Source of the DNA: Microcaldota archaeon
GTDB taxonomy: Archaea; Micrarchaeota; Micrarchaeia; Micrarchaeales; CABMGC01
Direction: 5' to 3'
Assembly: GCA_021811535.1 (NCBI GenBank)
Contig: JAJZOF010000020.1
Location: 74,572-106,893 of the forward strand
DNA: 32,322 bases
Shown in pieces: positions 18,471 through 28,339 of the stretch (positions are counted from its first letter, which is position 1; every line of letters begins with the position of its first letter). The notes under the pieces are model-generated. The model was not told the DNA's origin. It was given only the letters and a program-made list of their open reading frames with translations, and made no database searches. Position numbers and translations under genes: made by a program.

Positions 18471-21046
18471 GCTTTTTCCTCGTCGCCTGCAAGCTTGAGG
18501 AACTTGACGTTCGCAGGGCTTATCCCATCGCCGCCGTATATTGTCTGCACCAGGTTACCCGATGTGTCCCTTACGCTAAGGTCTTCTTTTATGGAAAGGT
18601 CCTGAAGCGCATTCGAGAGACGCCTGTACAGGTATCCGCTCCTTGCGGTAAGAAGTGCCTTGTATACCTCAGATCCTCTTGACCCTACGGCATGCATGAA
18701 TAGGTCTATTGCCGAGAGGCCGGCGGTATAGTTGGTGGTGACGAATCCCCTTGCCGTAGGGCTTACGTCTCTGGGCGCGATGTGGGGCAGGACCCTGCCC
18801 GTGTAGTATCCTCTCCTTATCCTCCCCCCGCTAAGGGTTGACTGCTGCCCAAGGAACATGGACATCTGCTCTATGTTAAGCACGCTTCCTCTTGACCCTG
18901 CAAAGGCCATCTGGAGCGCGCTGTTGTCCTTATTCTCATACTTTAGGAGCATCTCTCCTGCCTTGTCCCTGGCCAGGTTCAGCTCGGCTATTATCATCCT
19001 CTCAAGCGACTCCTTTAGATTGTATCCCAGGAGAGGCTCGAGCTTCCTGTTCTTGTAATCCTCTATGAGCCCTGACACCTTTGCAGAGACTTCGCTGAGG
19101 AGCTTGACTCTCTCTTCCTCTACGCGTGCGTTGGCAATGTACTCCTTGACCCCTACGGTAACTCCGGCAAGGGTAACGTAGGCGTCGGAGAGCTTTGATG
19201 AGGCAAATATAAACCTCTTCAGCTCATCTAGGCCGTAGTCCATGCCTATTTTTATGAGCAGCCTGTTTTCGCCTCTTCCATAGGTATCCTTGTTAACTAC
19301 ACCATCGACAAGCTTGCCATTCTTTATGGTGAATGCGCCCATTGATGTCTTTGTCTGGAAGTTGAAGCCTTTTGGAAGAAGCATTGAGAATATCTCCTTG
19401 CCCGCATATGTTCCATCCTTCTCAGCCTTAGGGAGGTCGTATATGTCTGCAAGAGAGAGGAGGTATGATGCCTCGTCCCTCGAGAGCCTGGTGCTGTCCT
19501 GCGTGAGGAGGTACATGCCGGTTATCCCGTCTTCGTTGTTTGTTATTATCACGTCTCCGTCTCTCTGTGAGAATATCTGGTACTGGACTTCCATTAGGTA
19601 CTTTGCCTCTGCCTGCGCCTCGAGAGTCTGTGGTATGTGCAGGTTCATCTCGTCTCCGTCGAAATCTGCATTGTAAGGCGGGGTTACGCAGTAATTAAGC
19701 CTGAATGTCTTGCCAGGCAGGACCTTGACCCTGTGCGCCATTATGGATATTCTGTGTAGCGAAGGCTGCCTGTTGAATATGGCTATATCATTATCCTTCA
19801 GTTGCCTCTCTATTATGTCGCCGACCTGAAGCGCGGCGAGCAGCTCTTCCCTGTTAGTGTCTATTACCCGCTTGCGCTTGCCGTCCTTGGTTATTACGTT
19901 GACGGCTGTAGGGTATTCCTTGCGCATTAGGAATTCCTTAGCCTGTGGCATATTCCAGGAAGTCACATAGAACGGCACCGTAAGCTTTGAGGCTATCTCA
20001 TACGGGACGCCGACCTGGTCTATGTCAAGTCTTGGGTCAACGCTTATTACGGTCCTTGCTGAGAAGTTGACCCTCTTGCCGCTCAGGTTATACCTGAACC
20101 TCCCTTCCTTGCCCTTGAGCCTCTGTGCCAGGGTCTTAAGTGCCCTTCCGCTCCTGTGCCTTGCAGGCGGTATTCCTGCAGTCTCATTGTTGAAGTATGC
20201 TGTTACATGATATTGCAGCAGTTCCCACAGATCGTCTATTATTATCTGAGGTGCACCAGCGTTTAGGTTCTGCTCCAGCCTCTGGTTTATCCTCATTATG
20301 TCGACCAGTTTGTGGGTAAGGTCGTCTTCGCTCCTCTCACCGCTCTCCAGCGTTATGGATGGCCTTACGTTTACAGGCGGGACCAGGAGATTGCTGAGTA
20401 TGAACCACTCGGGCCTGCTTGTCTCTGAGTTTATCCCCAGCTTTTCCAGATCGTCGTTGCTTATCTTTGAGAGCGTGTCCCTTATCTCATCCGGCTTTAG
20501 CTTATAGTCATCTACGTAGAAGTACGTCGGGCTTGAGAACTTTATCTTCTTCTTTGGCGTTCCGCAGAACGGGCACTTTTTGCTTAGCTTTATCTTTGCC
20601 GATGCATCCTTCTTGCTCTCTGCCTGCTGCGGGACCGTAAGAGCGGCAGCCTCCTCCTCTTTGGATGAGATGAGCTTCTCCACCACCTTGACAGGTATAG
20701 GGCTCTGTGGTGCCTCCTTTATCATTACCCTGTTGCAACTGAAGCAGACTGCATCGAGGAGCGTATGTATAACCTTGGAAAATTCCGAGTGGATCACTGG
20801 CCTGACTAACTCTATGTGCCCGAAGTGCCCTGGGCATGACTTTGCCCTGCCTCCGCATGTCTTGCATATTAGTCCAGGATCTATGACGCCGAGGCGCTGG
20901 TCAAGTAGACCGCCATCTATAGGATACCCGTCTTCGTTGTATGTATCTGGTACATTGAGCTTTGCTACACTGAGCTTCTTTGCCTGTTCTGGGGAGAGTA
21001 TCCCGAATCTTATATAATCTATAAATTCAGCCTGCATATTGAGCAC
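18467..21046 (-). CDS. rpoA1: DNA-directed RNA polymerase subunit A'
   Basis: CKTCGGRAKSCPGHFGHIEL; YNADFDGDEMNLHIPQT; 4-nt overlap with rpoA2. Confidence 0.97.
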   Translation of the reverse strand: MLNMQAEFIDYIRFGILSPEQAKKLSVAKLNVPDTYNEDGYPIDGGLLDQRLGVIDPGLICKTCGGRAKSCPGHFGHIELVRPVIHSEFSKVIHTLLDAVCFSCNRVMIKEAPQSPIPVKVVEKLISSKEEEAAALTVPQQAESKKDASAKIKLSKKCPFCGTPKKKIKFSSPTYFYVDDYKLKPDEIRDTLSKISNDDLEKLGINSETSRPEWFILSNLLVPPVNVRPSITLESGERSEDDLTHKLVDIMRINQRLEQNLNAGAPQIIIDDLWELLQYHVTAYFNNETAGIPPARHRSGRALKTLAQRLKGKEGRFRYNLSGKRVNFSARTVISVDPRLDIDQVGVPYEIASKLTVPFYVTSWNMPQAKEFLMRKEYPTAVNVITKDGKRKRVIDTNREELLAALQVGDIIERQLKDNDIAIFNRQPSLHRISIMAHRVKVLPGKTFRLNYCVTPPYNADFDGDEMNLHIPQTLEAQAEAKYLMEVQYQIFSQRDGDVIITNNEDGITGMYLLTQDSTRLSRDEASYLLSLADIYDLPKAEKDGTYAGKEIFSMLLPKGFNFQTKTSMGAFTIKNGKLVDGVVNKDTYGRGENRLLIKIGMDYGLDELKRFIFASSKLSDAYVTLAGVTVGVKEYIANARVEEERVKLLSEVSAKVSGLIEDYKNRKLEPLLGYNLKESLERMIIAELNLARDKAGEMLLKYENKDNSALQMAFAGSRGSVLNIEQMSMFLGQQSTLSGGRIRRGYYTGRVLPHIAPRDVSPTARGFVTTNYTAGLSAIDLFMHAVGSRGSEVYKALLTARSGYLYRRLSNALQDLSIKEDLSVRDTSGNLVQTIYGGDGISPANVKFLKLAGDEEKA

Positions 21047-21047
21047 C

Positions 21048-22892
21048 TCATTCCTTCAGTTTTATTGTCGGCAGTATGTGGAGCGATTTTATCTCATCAA
21101 GGAGTATCTTGAATGCGTAGCTTATCTCTACGTCCTCGAAGTCGTTCTTGCCGCACAGGGAGCATATTGTTATTCTCTTTATGTGATCATAATAGCCCAT
21201 GCCTCCGCAGGACTTGCAGATGGCTATTGTAGTCTTATCGCTCTGGTCGAGCAGCCTCTCCTTGAGTAGGAGGCTGGCCCCGTATCCTATAAGCGCATCT
21301 CTTTCCATTTCCCCGAATCTCAGGGCGCCCTGCCTTGCCTTTCCTTCCGTAGGTTGGTGCGTGAGTATCTGCACCTTGCCCCTGCTCCTTACCTGTATCT
21401 TGTTGCTGACCATATGGTACAGCCTGTTATAATATACCACTCCGTTGAATATCTGCGCCTTGAAAGGCCTGCCGGTTATTCCGTCATAAAGTGTCTCGTT
21501 ACCGTATTTTTCGAATCCTCTTTCCTCAAGCATCTTTGAGTATGCCTCTATCCTCTTTGGTCCTTCGTCGGCAAATGCGGTGCCGTCTATTGTCTTGCCT
21601 GATACTGCACCGGCCTTTCCGGCAAGTGTCTCAAGAAGGTGGCCGAATGTAAGCCTTGTGGGTATGCTGTGCGGGTTTAGGAGAAGGTCCGGAACTATGC
21701 CGTCGCTGTTGAATGGCATGTCTTCCTGCGGAACGATCAGTGCAACGACTCCCTTCTGCCCGTGCCTGCTTGCAAACTTATCGCCCTTCTCGGGAACCTT
21801 AAGGCTTCTGATCCTGACCTTGACAATCTTTGTGGCGCCAGTTGTCTCTGTGAATACCACGCTGTCCACGACGCCTTTCTCTCCCGCCTTGAGGATTGTT
21901 GAATCATCTCTCATCTTCTCTTCGAGGCCTCCTGCGCCGAGATTCTCTTCGAGGAACCTTGGAGGAGCTACCTTGCCTATTATTACCTCGCCTTCCTCGA
22001 CTGACATCTCAGGCTCTATTATTCCGTCTTCGCTGAGCTTTGAGTAAACGTGCTCTCCCATGTATCCTTCGGTGGTTGCCGGGGGGAGCTTGAACCTGTC
22101 TTTCTGGCCTCCGGGATATCTGCGCTCTTCGTCTGAATAGGTCTTGTAGAAGACGCTCCTTCCCATTCCGCGGTCCACCGCAGCCTTGTTTATTACTATT
22201 GCGTCGGCCATGTTGTATCCGTAATAAGTGGATAGAGCCACCACGAAGTTCTGACCGCTCGGGTGCGACTTCATGTTAATGGAATCATATGTGGCAGTCT
22301 TTACTATAGGCATCTGGGGATAGAAGAGGAGATAGGACCTGGAGTCGAAGCGTATGTTGAAATTTGAAGCGTAGAGCCCCTCTGCCTGCTTTGTGAAGTT
22401 TGCAAGCATAGCGTGTCTTGCAAGGCTGTTGTGCTCGGGAAAAGGCGAGACGTTAATAGTGAAGCCGAATATGCCGCTCAGATCGCTCTCTATGTGCGTT
22501 GTCTTTTCGTTTATGTCCTTCTCGTTGAAGACGACCATGGCGTTTTCTTCCTCTTCTGCGTCAAGATATTCTACTATGCCGTTCCTTAGCAGGTAGTTGA
22601 AATTTATCTCCTTGTTCTTGAGCTTCTGCGCGAGATCCGGAGTAAGCCTTGACTTCCCGTCTTCTACTATGATGTACGGCTTCCTGACCCTTCCGCTATC
22701 GGTATTTATGTGTATCTCGTTTGTCTTCTCCATGTACGCAACGTTGACTTCTCCGGAGAGTATGCCCTTCCTCCTCGAGGCGCGTATCTCGTTTGCGAAA
22801 TCGGCAGGGTTGTCGACGAAACCCATTATCTTGCCGTTTATGTATACGTATGCCTTTGCATCTTTTTTGACCATTTGAAAACCTTTAAGCAT
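21048..22892 (-). CDS. rpoB1: DNA-directed RNA polymerase subunit B' (C-terminal half of split B)
   Basis: GDKFASRHGQKGVVALIVPQEDMPFNSDGIVPDLLLNPHSIPTRLTFGHLLE; RFGEMERDALIGYGASLLLKERLL. Confidence 0.96.
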   Translation of the reverse strand: MLKGFQMVKKDAKAYVYINGKIMGFVDNPADFANEIRASRRKGILSGEVNVAYMEKTNEIHINTDSGRVRKPYIIVEDGKSRLTPDLAQKLKNKEINFNYLLRNGIVEYLDAEEEENAMVVFNEKDINEKTTHIESDLSGIFGFTINVSPFPEHNSLARHAMLANFTKQAEGLYASNFNIRFDSRSYLLFYPQMPIVKTATYDSINMKSHPSGQNFVVALSTYYGYNMADAIVINKAAVDRGMGRSVFYKTYSDEERRYPGGQKDRFKLPPATTEGYMGEHVYSKLSEDGIIEPEMSVEEGEVIIGKVAPPRFLEENLGAGGLEEKMRDDSTILKAGEKGVVDSVVFTETTGATKIVKVRIRSLKVPEKGDKFASRHGQKGVVALIVPQEDMPFNSDGIVPDLLLNPHSIPTRLTFGHLLETLAGKAGAVSGKTIDGTAFADEGPKRIEAYSKMLEERGFEKYGNETLYDGITGRPFKAQIFNGVVYYNRLYHMVSNKIQVRSRGKVQILTHQPTEGKARQGALRFGEMERDALIGYGASLLLKERLLDQSDKTTIAICKSCGGMGYYDHIKRITICSLCGKNDFEDVEISYAFKILLDEIKSLHILPTIKLKE

Positions 22893-24364
22893 TATGCCTC
22901 TTTCACATTGTAAAGCTCGCGTATCTTCTTCTCTGTGGCAGACTCATCCGCGCCTACAGTTATCTTTGCCATGAGCGCCAGATACTTTGTAAGCCCTACC
23001 TCCTGCCCTTCAGGAGTCTCTGACGGGCATATCTTTCCCCACTGCGTCCCGTGTACGTCCCTTGCCTTGAAATGCGGGTGCTTCTTTGCCAGCGGGGACT
23101 TTATTCTCCTGAGATGGGTGTATGTGCTTATCATGTTTGTCCTGTCTAGTACCTGTGAAATTCCTGTCTGCCCTGCGACCCATGTCCCTGTGCCCATTGC
23201 GTAGAGCACTTTCTCTGTTATAGTATCAGGGTTGATTATGGACTGTATGCTGAGTTTCCTTCCCCTTGCGCTTGTCCTTTCTATTTGGTATTTTACCTCT
23301 TTTACGAAAAACCTGAATGCATATGCGAACAGTTCCTCCATAAGGTCTCCGGAGAACTTTACGCGCTTGTTGCCATAATGGTCTTTGTCGTCCTCCCTTG
23401 CCATCCTGTTTGATACGAGAGTGGCCTTCTTGGCCATCTGTATTATATACTTGGCCTTCTCGAACCTGTCCTCCTGCCCGCTTCCGAGGTGCGGCAATAG
23501 ATAGTTGTCTATCTGCGTCTCTGCTCTCTTCTGCTGATACTCGCTTGCCTGGCCCGGCGCGGATAGCTTCCCGAATTCTACAAGGAATGTCTTTGGGTCT
23601 ATGTCCTTGGACTGCGTCAACTCCATGTTAAGTATTATGTCGTTCTTGAATGAGTGGTTGTCTTCCGAGTACTTGGTTATGTCCGCAGGCTCCATTCCCA
23701 GGGACCTAAGTAGCAATATGAAGTCCACGCTCTTTGATATCGTGGGAAAGTCTACGGCGAACATGCCAGACTGGGTCCTTGAGACGACGCACTTGGCCCT
23801 GAACCCCGGTGCAGTTGAGAATACAGTGCTCTTTGTAATTGTACCTCCCTTCTCCCTTGTCGTTATTATGCGGTTTGATGCTATGTCCTCCAGCCCTATA
23901 AGCACTCTCTCGACTCCCTTTATTATGAAATATCCGCCAGGATCCTCTGGGTCTTCGCCATATTCTATTGCCTGTGACTGCGGTAGCTGCTTGAGATGGC
24001 AGAGGTTAGAGCGCACCATTATAGGAACCTCCCCTACAAATACCTCTCCGAACGACGCTGTCTTCTCTATTCCCCTTATTACAGGCACTACCTCTATGAA
24101 AACAGGTGCAGAGTAATTCAGGTTTCTTAGCCTCGCCTCGTTAGGCATTATAGTACGGCGTGATCCGTCTGCCTCTATTATTGAGGCCTTGTCAAGCCTT
24201 ACCTTCCCTAATCTTAGGGCGAACCCTTCTACGCTTGGCTCTATTGTGCTCTGTCTGTTGACTATCTTCTGCGCACCGAAGTCTACAAACCTGTTGAAGC
24301 TCTCTATCTGATGCTGCACTAGAGAATTAGACTCTAGATATGACCTAAGCATTATCGGTTCCAT
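22892..24364 (-). CDS. rpoB2: DNA-directed RNA polymerase subunit B'' (N-terminal half of split B)
   Basis: LVQHQIESFNRFVDFGAQKI; GGYFIIKGVERVLIGLEDIASNRI; VHGTQWGKICPSETPEGQEVGLTKYLALMA. Confidence 0.96.
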   Translation of the reverse strand: MEPIMLRSYLESNSLVQHQIESFNRFVDFGAQKIVNRQSTIEPSVEGFALRLGKVRLDKASIIEADGSRRTIMPNEARLRNLNYSAPVFIEVVPVIRGIEKTASFGEVFVGEVPIMVRSNLCHLKQLPQSQAIEYGEDPEDPGGYFIIKGVERVLIGLEDIASNRIITTREKGGTITKSTVFSTAPGFRAKCVVSRTQSGMFAVDFPTISKSVDFILLLRSLGMEPADITKYSEDNHSFKNDIILNMELTQSKDIDPKTFLVEFGKLSAPGQASEYQQKRAETQIDNYLLPHLGSGQEDRFEKAKYIIQMAKKATLVSNRMAREDDKDHYGNKRVKFSGDLMEELFAYAFRFFVKEVKYQIERTSARGRKLSIQSIINPDTITEKVLYAMGTGTWVAGQTGISQVLDRTNMISTYTHLRRIKSPLAKKHPHFKARDVHGTQWGKICPSETPEGQEVGLTKYLALMAKITVGADESATEKKIRELYNVKEA

Positions 24365-24374
24365 TTATTTGCAC

Positions 24375-24650
24375 CTATTCCCCAACAACTAGCCTGTAAT
24401 AGGTGTACTTGTTTCCCCTATCGTTGCGCGATATCTTTATTATCTGCCCTGGCTTGGCACCGAGTTTCTTCGACTGCGGATCTGTATCGAGTATCTTCGG
24501 AAGGTTCTGCAATTTTACCTTAAGTTCGGATAGAAGTTTCTGAGCTTCTTCTTCATTCAGTAGTTCATGTATAGGTACTAATTCGTGCTCGCTCGTCGGC
24601 GCCAAGGCTACACCTAAAATTAGCAATTCGCTAGCGTTGATAAACCTCAT
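24375..24650 (-). CDS. rpoH: DNA-directed RNA polymerase subunit H (Rpb5-like)
   Basis: C-terminal Rpb5-like segment HELVPIHELLNEEEAQKLLSELKVKLQNLPKILDTDPQSKKLGAKPGQIIKISRNDRGNKYTYYRLVV; first gene of the RNAP operon. Confidence 0.9.
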   Translation of the reverse strand: MRFINASELLILGVALAPTSEHELVPIHELLNEEEAQKLLSELKVKLQNLPKILDTDPQSKKLGAKPGQIIKISRNDRGNKYTYYRLVVGE

Positions 24651-24835
24651 TTTTCAGGAAAAGCTTATATATTTTGCTATGATTTCTCTTTCCCTAGATA
24701 TAGACCACCAAGGAAGGCGGATACCATACTTCTGGATGTGCAAGGGCCTTTGCACAGCATTGCGGCGCGGATGTTATGCACTTAGTGCATTGCAATTGTG
24801 TATTTATATAATGATTTAATAGAAATCTGTATACT

Positions 24836-25951
24836 ATGGAAGAATTCAGTGTTACGCCGTATGAAGTGGAGGGCAGTGTCGATTATGACAAGCTTATTGC
24901 CAAGTTCGGCGTAGAGAGGATAAGCGAGGCTCTCAGGAAACGTCTTGAGAAACTTGCCGGAAGCTCAAATTTCATGATTGACCGTGGTATCTTCTTTGCC
25001 GACAGGGACCTTGGATGGCTTCTTGACAGATATGAGGCAGGGGAGAAATTTTATGTATATACGGGCATTGCGCCATCGGGAAGGATGACACTTGGGCATC
25101 TGGTGCCGTTTTTGATGGCAAAGTGGCTGCAGGAGAAATTTGGCGCGAAGGTCATAATAGAGATCCCCGATGAAGAGAAGGCGCTGGCCAGGAGCGGAGT
25201 CGAATTTGATGATGCGCACAGGCTGGCATATGAAGACGCAATGGATATAGCGGCGCTTGGGTTTGATGAGAAGAATACAAAGCTCTTCATAAATACGGAT
25301 TATGCAAAGACGCTCTACACGAATGCGGTAAGGATTGCGAAACATATAACTTTTTCGATGGTCAAAGACGCCTTTGGATTCAGGAATGAGACCAATGTCG
25401 GCACTATATTCTATACAAGCATGCAGGCTGTCCCGGCAATGCTCGGGTCTCTGGAAAGGGGCAGGAATGTGCCATGCCTTATACCCCTCGGAATAGACCA
25501 GGATGTCCATTTCCGCATTGCACGCGATGTCCTTCCAAAGCTTGGCTATTACAAACCAGCGATATTGCATTCCAAGTTCCTGCCTGGGCTTGACGGGAGA
25601 CCGAAGATGTCATCGAGCGATCCGAAGAACACTATATACTTAAGCGATAATGAGGAGGCTGTAAGGAAAAAGGTCAATATGGCAATAACCGGGCAGCAGT
25701 CTACTGCTGAGCTACAGAAAAAATTAGGCGGGGATCCGGAAAAATGTGCCGTATGCAAATACTATACTTTCCTATTTGAACCTGACGATGCAAAGCTGGA
25801 GAGGATACTTGAGATGGAGCGGGACGGGAGCATCCTGGCGGGGGAGCATAAAAAGGACCTTGCAAAGCGGATAAATGAATTCCTTTCGGATCACGTATCA
25901 AAGAAGAAGAGGCTGGAAGGGAAGATGGACAGGTTCATGCTGGTAGACTAG
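24836..25951 (+). CDS. trpS: Tryptophanyl-tRNA synthetase
   Basis: FYVYTGIAPSGRMTLGHLVPFLMAKWLQEKF; GIDQDVHFRIARDV; KMSSSDPKNTIYLSD. Confidence 0.93.
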   Translation: MEEFSVTPYEVEGSVDYDKLIAKFGVERISEALRKRLEKLAGSSNFMIDRGIFFADRDLGWLLDRYEAGEKFYVYTGIAPSGRMTLGHLVPFLMAKWLQEKFGAKVIIEIPDEEKALARSGVEFDDAHRLAYEDAMDIAALGFDEKNTKLFINTDYAKTLYTNAVRIAKHITFSMVKDAFGFRNETNVGTIFYTSMQAVPAMLGSLERGRNVPCLIPLGIDQDVHFRIARDVLPKLGYYKPAILHSKFLPGLDGRPKMSSSDPKNTIYLSDNEEAVRKKVNMAITGQQSTAELQKKLGGDPEKCAVCKYYTFLFEPDDAKLERILEMERDGSILAGEHKKDLAKRINEFLSDHVSKKKRLEGKMDRFMLVD

Positions 25952-26425
25952 CTAAAGCGCGACAGTGCTGCATGATGCCACTGGGACATTTCCTGGGTTT
26001 GCTATTGCGGTGATTATGGGACCGGCAAGTACCATTATGGCAAGGGATATTATGCTTGCTACTATCATAGCGACGGCAAACCCGTGAAGCATGTTGCGCA
26101 GGTTTTGGGGAAGCATGTGCGCTGCAGCGAAGAGCATGCCGCCGAATATAAAGAGCAGCAATGCAAGCGACCCTGCGACAAGCCTTATCCTTTCTATTAG
26201 CTGGCAGAGCTGCACCACAATGAGGTTTACGCATACATCGCAGGTGGTCGCGCCCGCAGAAGTGCAGGCTGAAGAGCAGGATATCGCGGTCTCGCACCTG
26301 TTCGCAGGTGGGCATGTACCGAACTGGCAGACGCCGCCAGGGCTTGTTACGGTGCCGCACGTATATGCCCCGAAGCTCTGCAGCAGCATGATGGAAACTA
26401 TTGCAAACGGTATGAGTATTCTCAT
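25952..26425 (-). CDS. Secreted/membrane Cys-rich protein with two C-terminal TM helices; possible VirB2/TrbC-like pilin subunit
   Basis: Signal peptide MRILIPFAIVSIMLLQSFGAYTC; Cys-rich segment; hydrophobic hairpin RLVAGSLALLLFIFGGMLFAAAHMLPQNLRNMLHGFAVAMIVASIISLAIMVLAGPIITAI. Confidence 0.55.
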   Translation of the reverse strand: MRILIPFAIVSIMLLQSFGAYTCGTVTSPGGVCQFGTCPPANRCETAISCSSACTSAGATTCDVCVNLIVVQLCQLIERIRLVAGSLALLLFIFGGMLFAAAHMLPQNLRNMLHGFAVAMIVASIISLAIMVLAGPIITAIANPGNVPVASCSTVAL

Positions 26426-26524
26426 TTCCTCAGTTGTATTTGTAGCGCATATTATTTATTCGGTGGTGTTATTGCTCTTCACACAATCACAAAACTTAAT
26501 TATTTTGAATGCGGCATCTTAAGT

Positions 26525-27499
26525 ATGCTTGTAATGGGTATAGAGAGCAGTGCACACACTTTCGGAGTGGGGATAGTAGAGGACGGGAAGATACTCTCTA
26601 ATGTAAAGGACATGTACCAGATAAAGGATAAGGGCATGATACCAAACAAGGTGTCCTTGCATCACTTGAAGTGCGCTGATAAGGTTATCGTGGATGCGCT
26701 TGAGGCTGCAGGCGTTAGGGCTGGGCAGCTTGATGGGATAGGTTACACGATGGGACCAGGACTGGGCCCGTGTCTTCAGGTAGGGATGCTATCAGCAAAG
26801 GCGATGGCGCACACGCTTGGAATAGGGGTAACCCCTGTGAATCACGCTCTTGGACATGTTGAGATTGCCCGTGCGTATGCCGGGCTGGAGGATCCGCTCG
26901 TCCTTTACGTTAGCGGAGGAAACTCGCAGATACTGAAGGTCTCACAAGATAGATTTAGGCATTATGCTGTGCTTGGGGAGACATTTGACATGGGCATAGG
27001 CAACATGCTCGATACTTTCGCGAGAGAGATAAAGCTTCTGCCTGCGTGGGGATCGAGCGTGGAGAAGGCTGCTGCAGGAGGAAAGTACATTGAGCTTCCC
27101 TACACTGTGAAGGGAATGGACTTCTCCTTTTCAGGGCTTCTCACCAGGCTCGTAGAACTGTCTGGCAAGGAGAAGAAGGAAGACCTGTGCTATTCGCTCC
27201 AGGAGACTGCCTTCTCGATGCTCTGCGAGGCTACTGAGAGAGCCCTTCTGCTTACACGGAGCAGGGAGCTATGCGTATGCGGAGGAGTAGCACAGAATAC
27301 AAGACTTAGGAACATGCTGGCACAGGTAGCGGCTGAGCATGGAGCCAAGTTTGGCTTTGGGCCGAATGAGTTCAATGCAGATAACGGCGGCATGATTGCA
27401 TTCGTTGCCGAGAGAATGCTTAAGGCAGGAAAGCGCGTTGACATCAAAGAGTGTGTGGTAAAGCAGAGGTATAGGATAGACGAAGCCGAGGTATTCTGA
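26525..27499 (+). CDS. kae1: KEOPS complex subunit Kae1 (tRNA t6A synthesis)
   Basis: GIESSAHTFGVGIV; GYTMGPGLGPCLQVG; VNHALGHVEIARAY; YVSGGNSQIL; FSFSGLLTRL; CVCGGVAQNTRLRNML. Confidence 0.95.
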   Translation: MLVMGIESSAHTFGVGIVEDGKILSNVKDMYQIKDKGMIPNKVSLHHLKCADKVIVDALEAAGVRAGQLDGIGYTMGPGLGPCLQVGMLSAKAMAHTLGIGVTPVNHALGHVEIARAYAGLEDPLVLYVSGGNSQILKVSQDRFRHYAVLGETFDMGIGNMLDTFAREIKLLPAWGSSVEKAAAGGKYIELPYTVKGMDFSFSGLLTRLVELSGKEKKEDLCYSLQETAFSMLCEATERALLLTRSRELCVCGGVAQNTRLRNMLAQVAAEHGAKFGFGPNEFNADNGGMIAFVAERMLKAGKRVDIKECVVKQRYRIDEAEVF

Positions 27500-28107
27500 T
27501 GGACTACGGGATCATTCTGGGTAAGGGTGCGGAAGCTGATATCTATAGATTCACCGCCTTCGGCACGGAGATGGTCGTTAAGGTTAGGAACCCGAAAGCG
27601 TATAGGATAGAGCAGATAGACAATTCAATACGCATGGCAAGGACTAGGAAGGAGGCGAGAATAATGGCCCACGCAGCTAGAATTGGGGCACGTGTGCCAA
27701 AGGTATTTGCGCTCGGTACTTTCTCCATATATATGGAAATGATAAAGGGAAAGACCGCAAACCTGCTTAGCGAGAAGGAATTGGATTCACGTGGAGTCCT
27801 CAGGAGCGCGGGAGAGATGCTTGGGATGCTGCATTCGTCAGGGATTGTGCATGGCGATATCACCCCGGCAAATATAATGGTAGCAGAGGATGGGATCTGC
27901 ATTATAGACTTTGGCCTTGCGGAGATGTCAAGGAGCGTTGAAGATATGGGTGTTGATCTTCTCCTTATGGAACGCTCAGTATCCAAAAAAGGCTTTGGGC
28001 TGTTCCTGGAAGGATATAATTATCGCAATTCCTCAAGCGGCAATGTAATTAAAAGGCTTGAGGAGATAAAGAGGAGGGGCAGATACCAGAACAGATCCTT
28101 GGATTGA
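27499..28107 (+). CDS. bud32: KEOPS complex kinase Bud32
   Basis: GAEADIYRF; VVKVRNPKAYR; GIVHGDITPANIMV; CIIDFGLAE; TGATG overlap with kae1. Confidence 0.94.
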   Translation: MDYGIILGKGAEADIYRFTAFGTEMVVKVRNPKAYRIEQIDNSIRMARTRKEARIMAHAARIGARVPKVFALGTFSIYMEMIKGKTANLLSEKELDSRGVLRSAGEMLGMLHSSGIVHGDITPANIMVAEDGICIIDFGLAEMSRSVEDMGVDLLLMERSVSKKGFGLFLEGYNYRNSSSGNVIKRLEEIKRRGRYQNRSLD

Positions 28108-28113
28108 TTAAGA

Positions 28114-28188
28114 GGGCATGTGGCGTAACTTGGATAGCGCACCGGGCTTCGGACCCGGGGGTTGCGGGTTCAAATCCCGTCATGCCCG
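28114..28188 (+). tRNA. tRNA-Arg (TCG)
   Basis: Acceptor GGGCATG/CATGCCC + G73; anticodon stem CCGGG/CCCGG, loop CTTCGGA; T-arm GCGGG TTCAAAT CCCGT; no intron. Confidence 0.93.
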
Positions 28189-28339
28189 TCAATTTTAACC
28201 GTAATTTTATGGGTCCAATAAGAATGGAGCAAATGCAAATCAGTATATCGCAGATATTATTTATGGAATGAGAGAGCTTATAATACAAGCCTTCATTTTA
28301 TCTCGTTATTAATTTTGGTATATTTTAATTTTTATCTTT

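Noticed and set aside
23601-24116. 171-aa plus-strand ORF (and similar ORFs opposite rpoA1/rpoB1)
   Set aside because: Antisense shadow of the RNAP B'' gene
21048-24364. Split RNA polymerase B (B' and B'') as a novelty
   Set aside because: Split B subunits are well known in many archaea; the 1-nt overlap is ordinary coupling
24965-25570. 201-aa minus-strand ORF
   Set aside because: Antisense to trpS with no recognisable motifs
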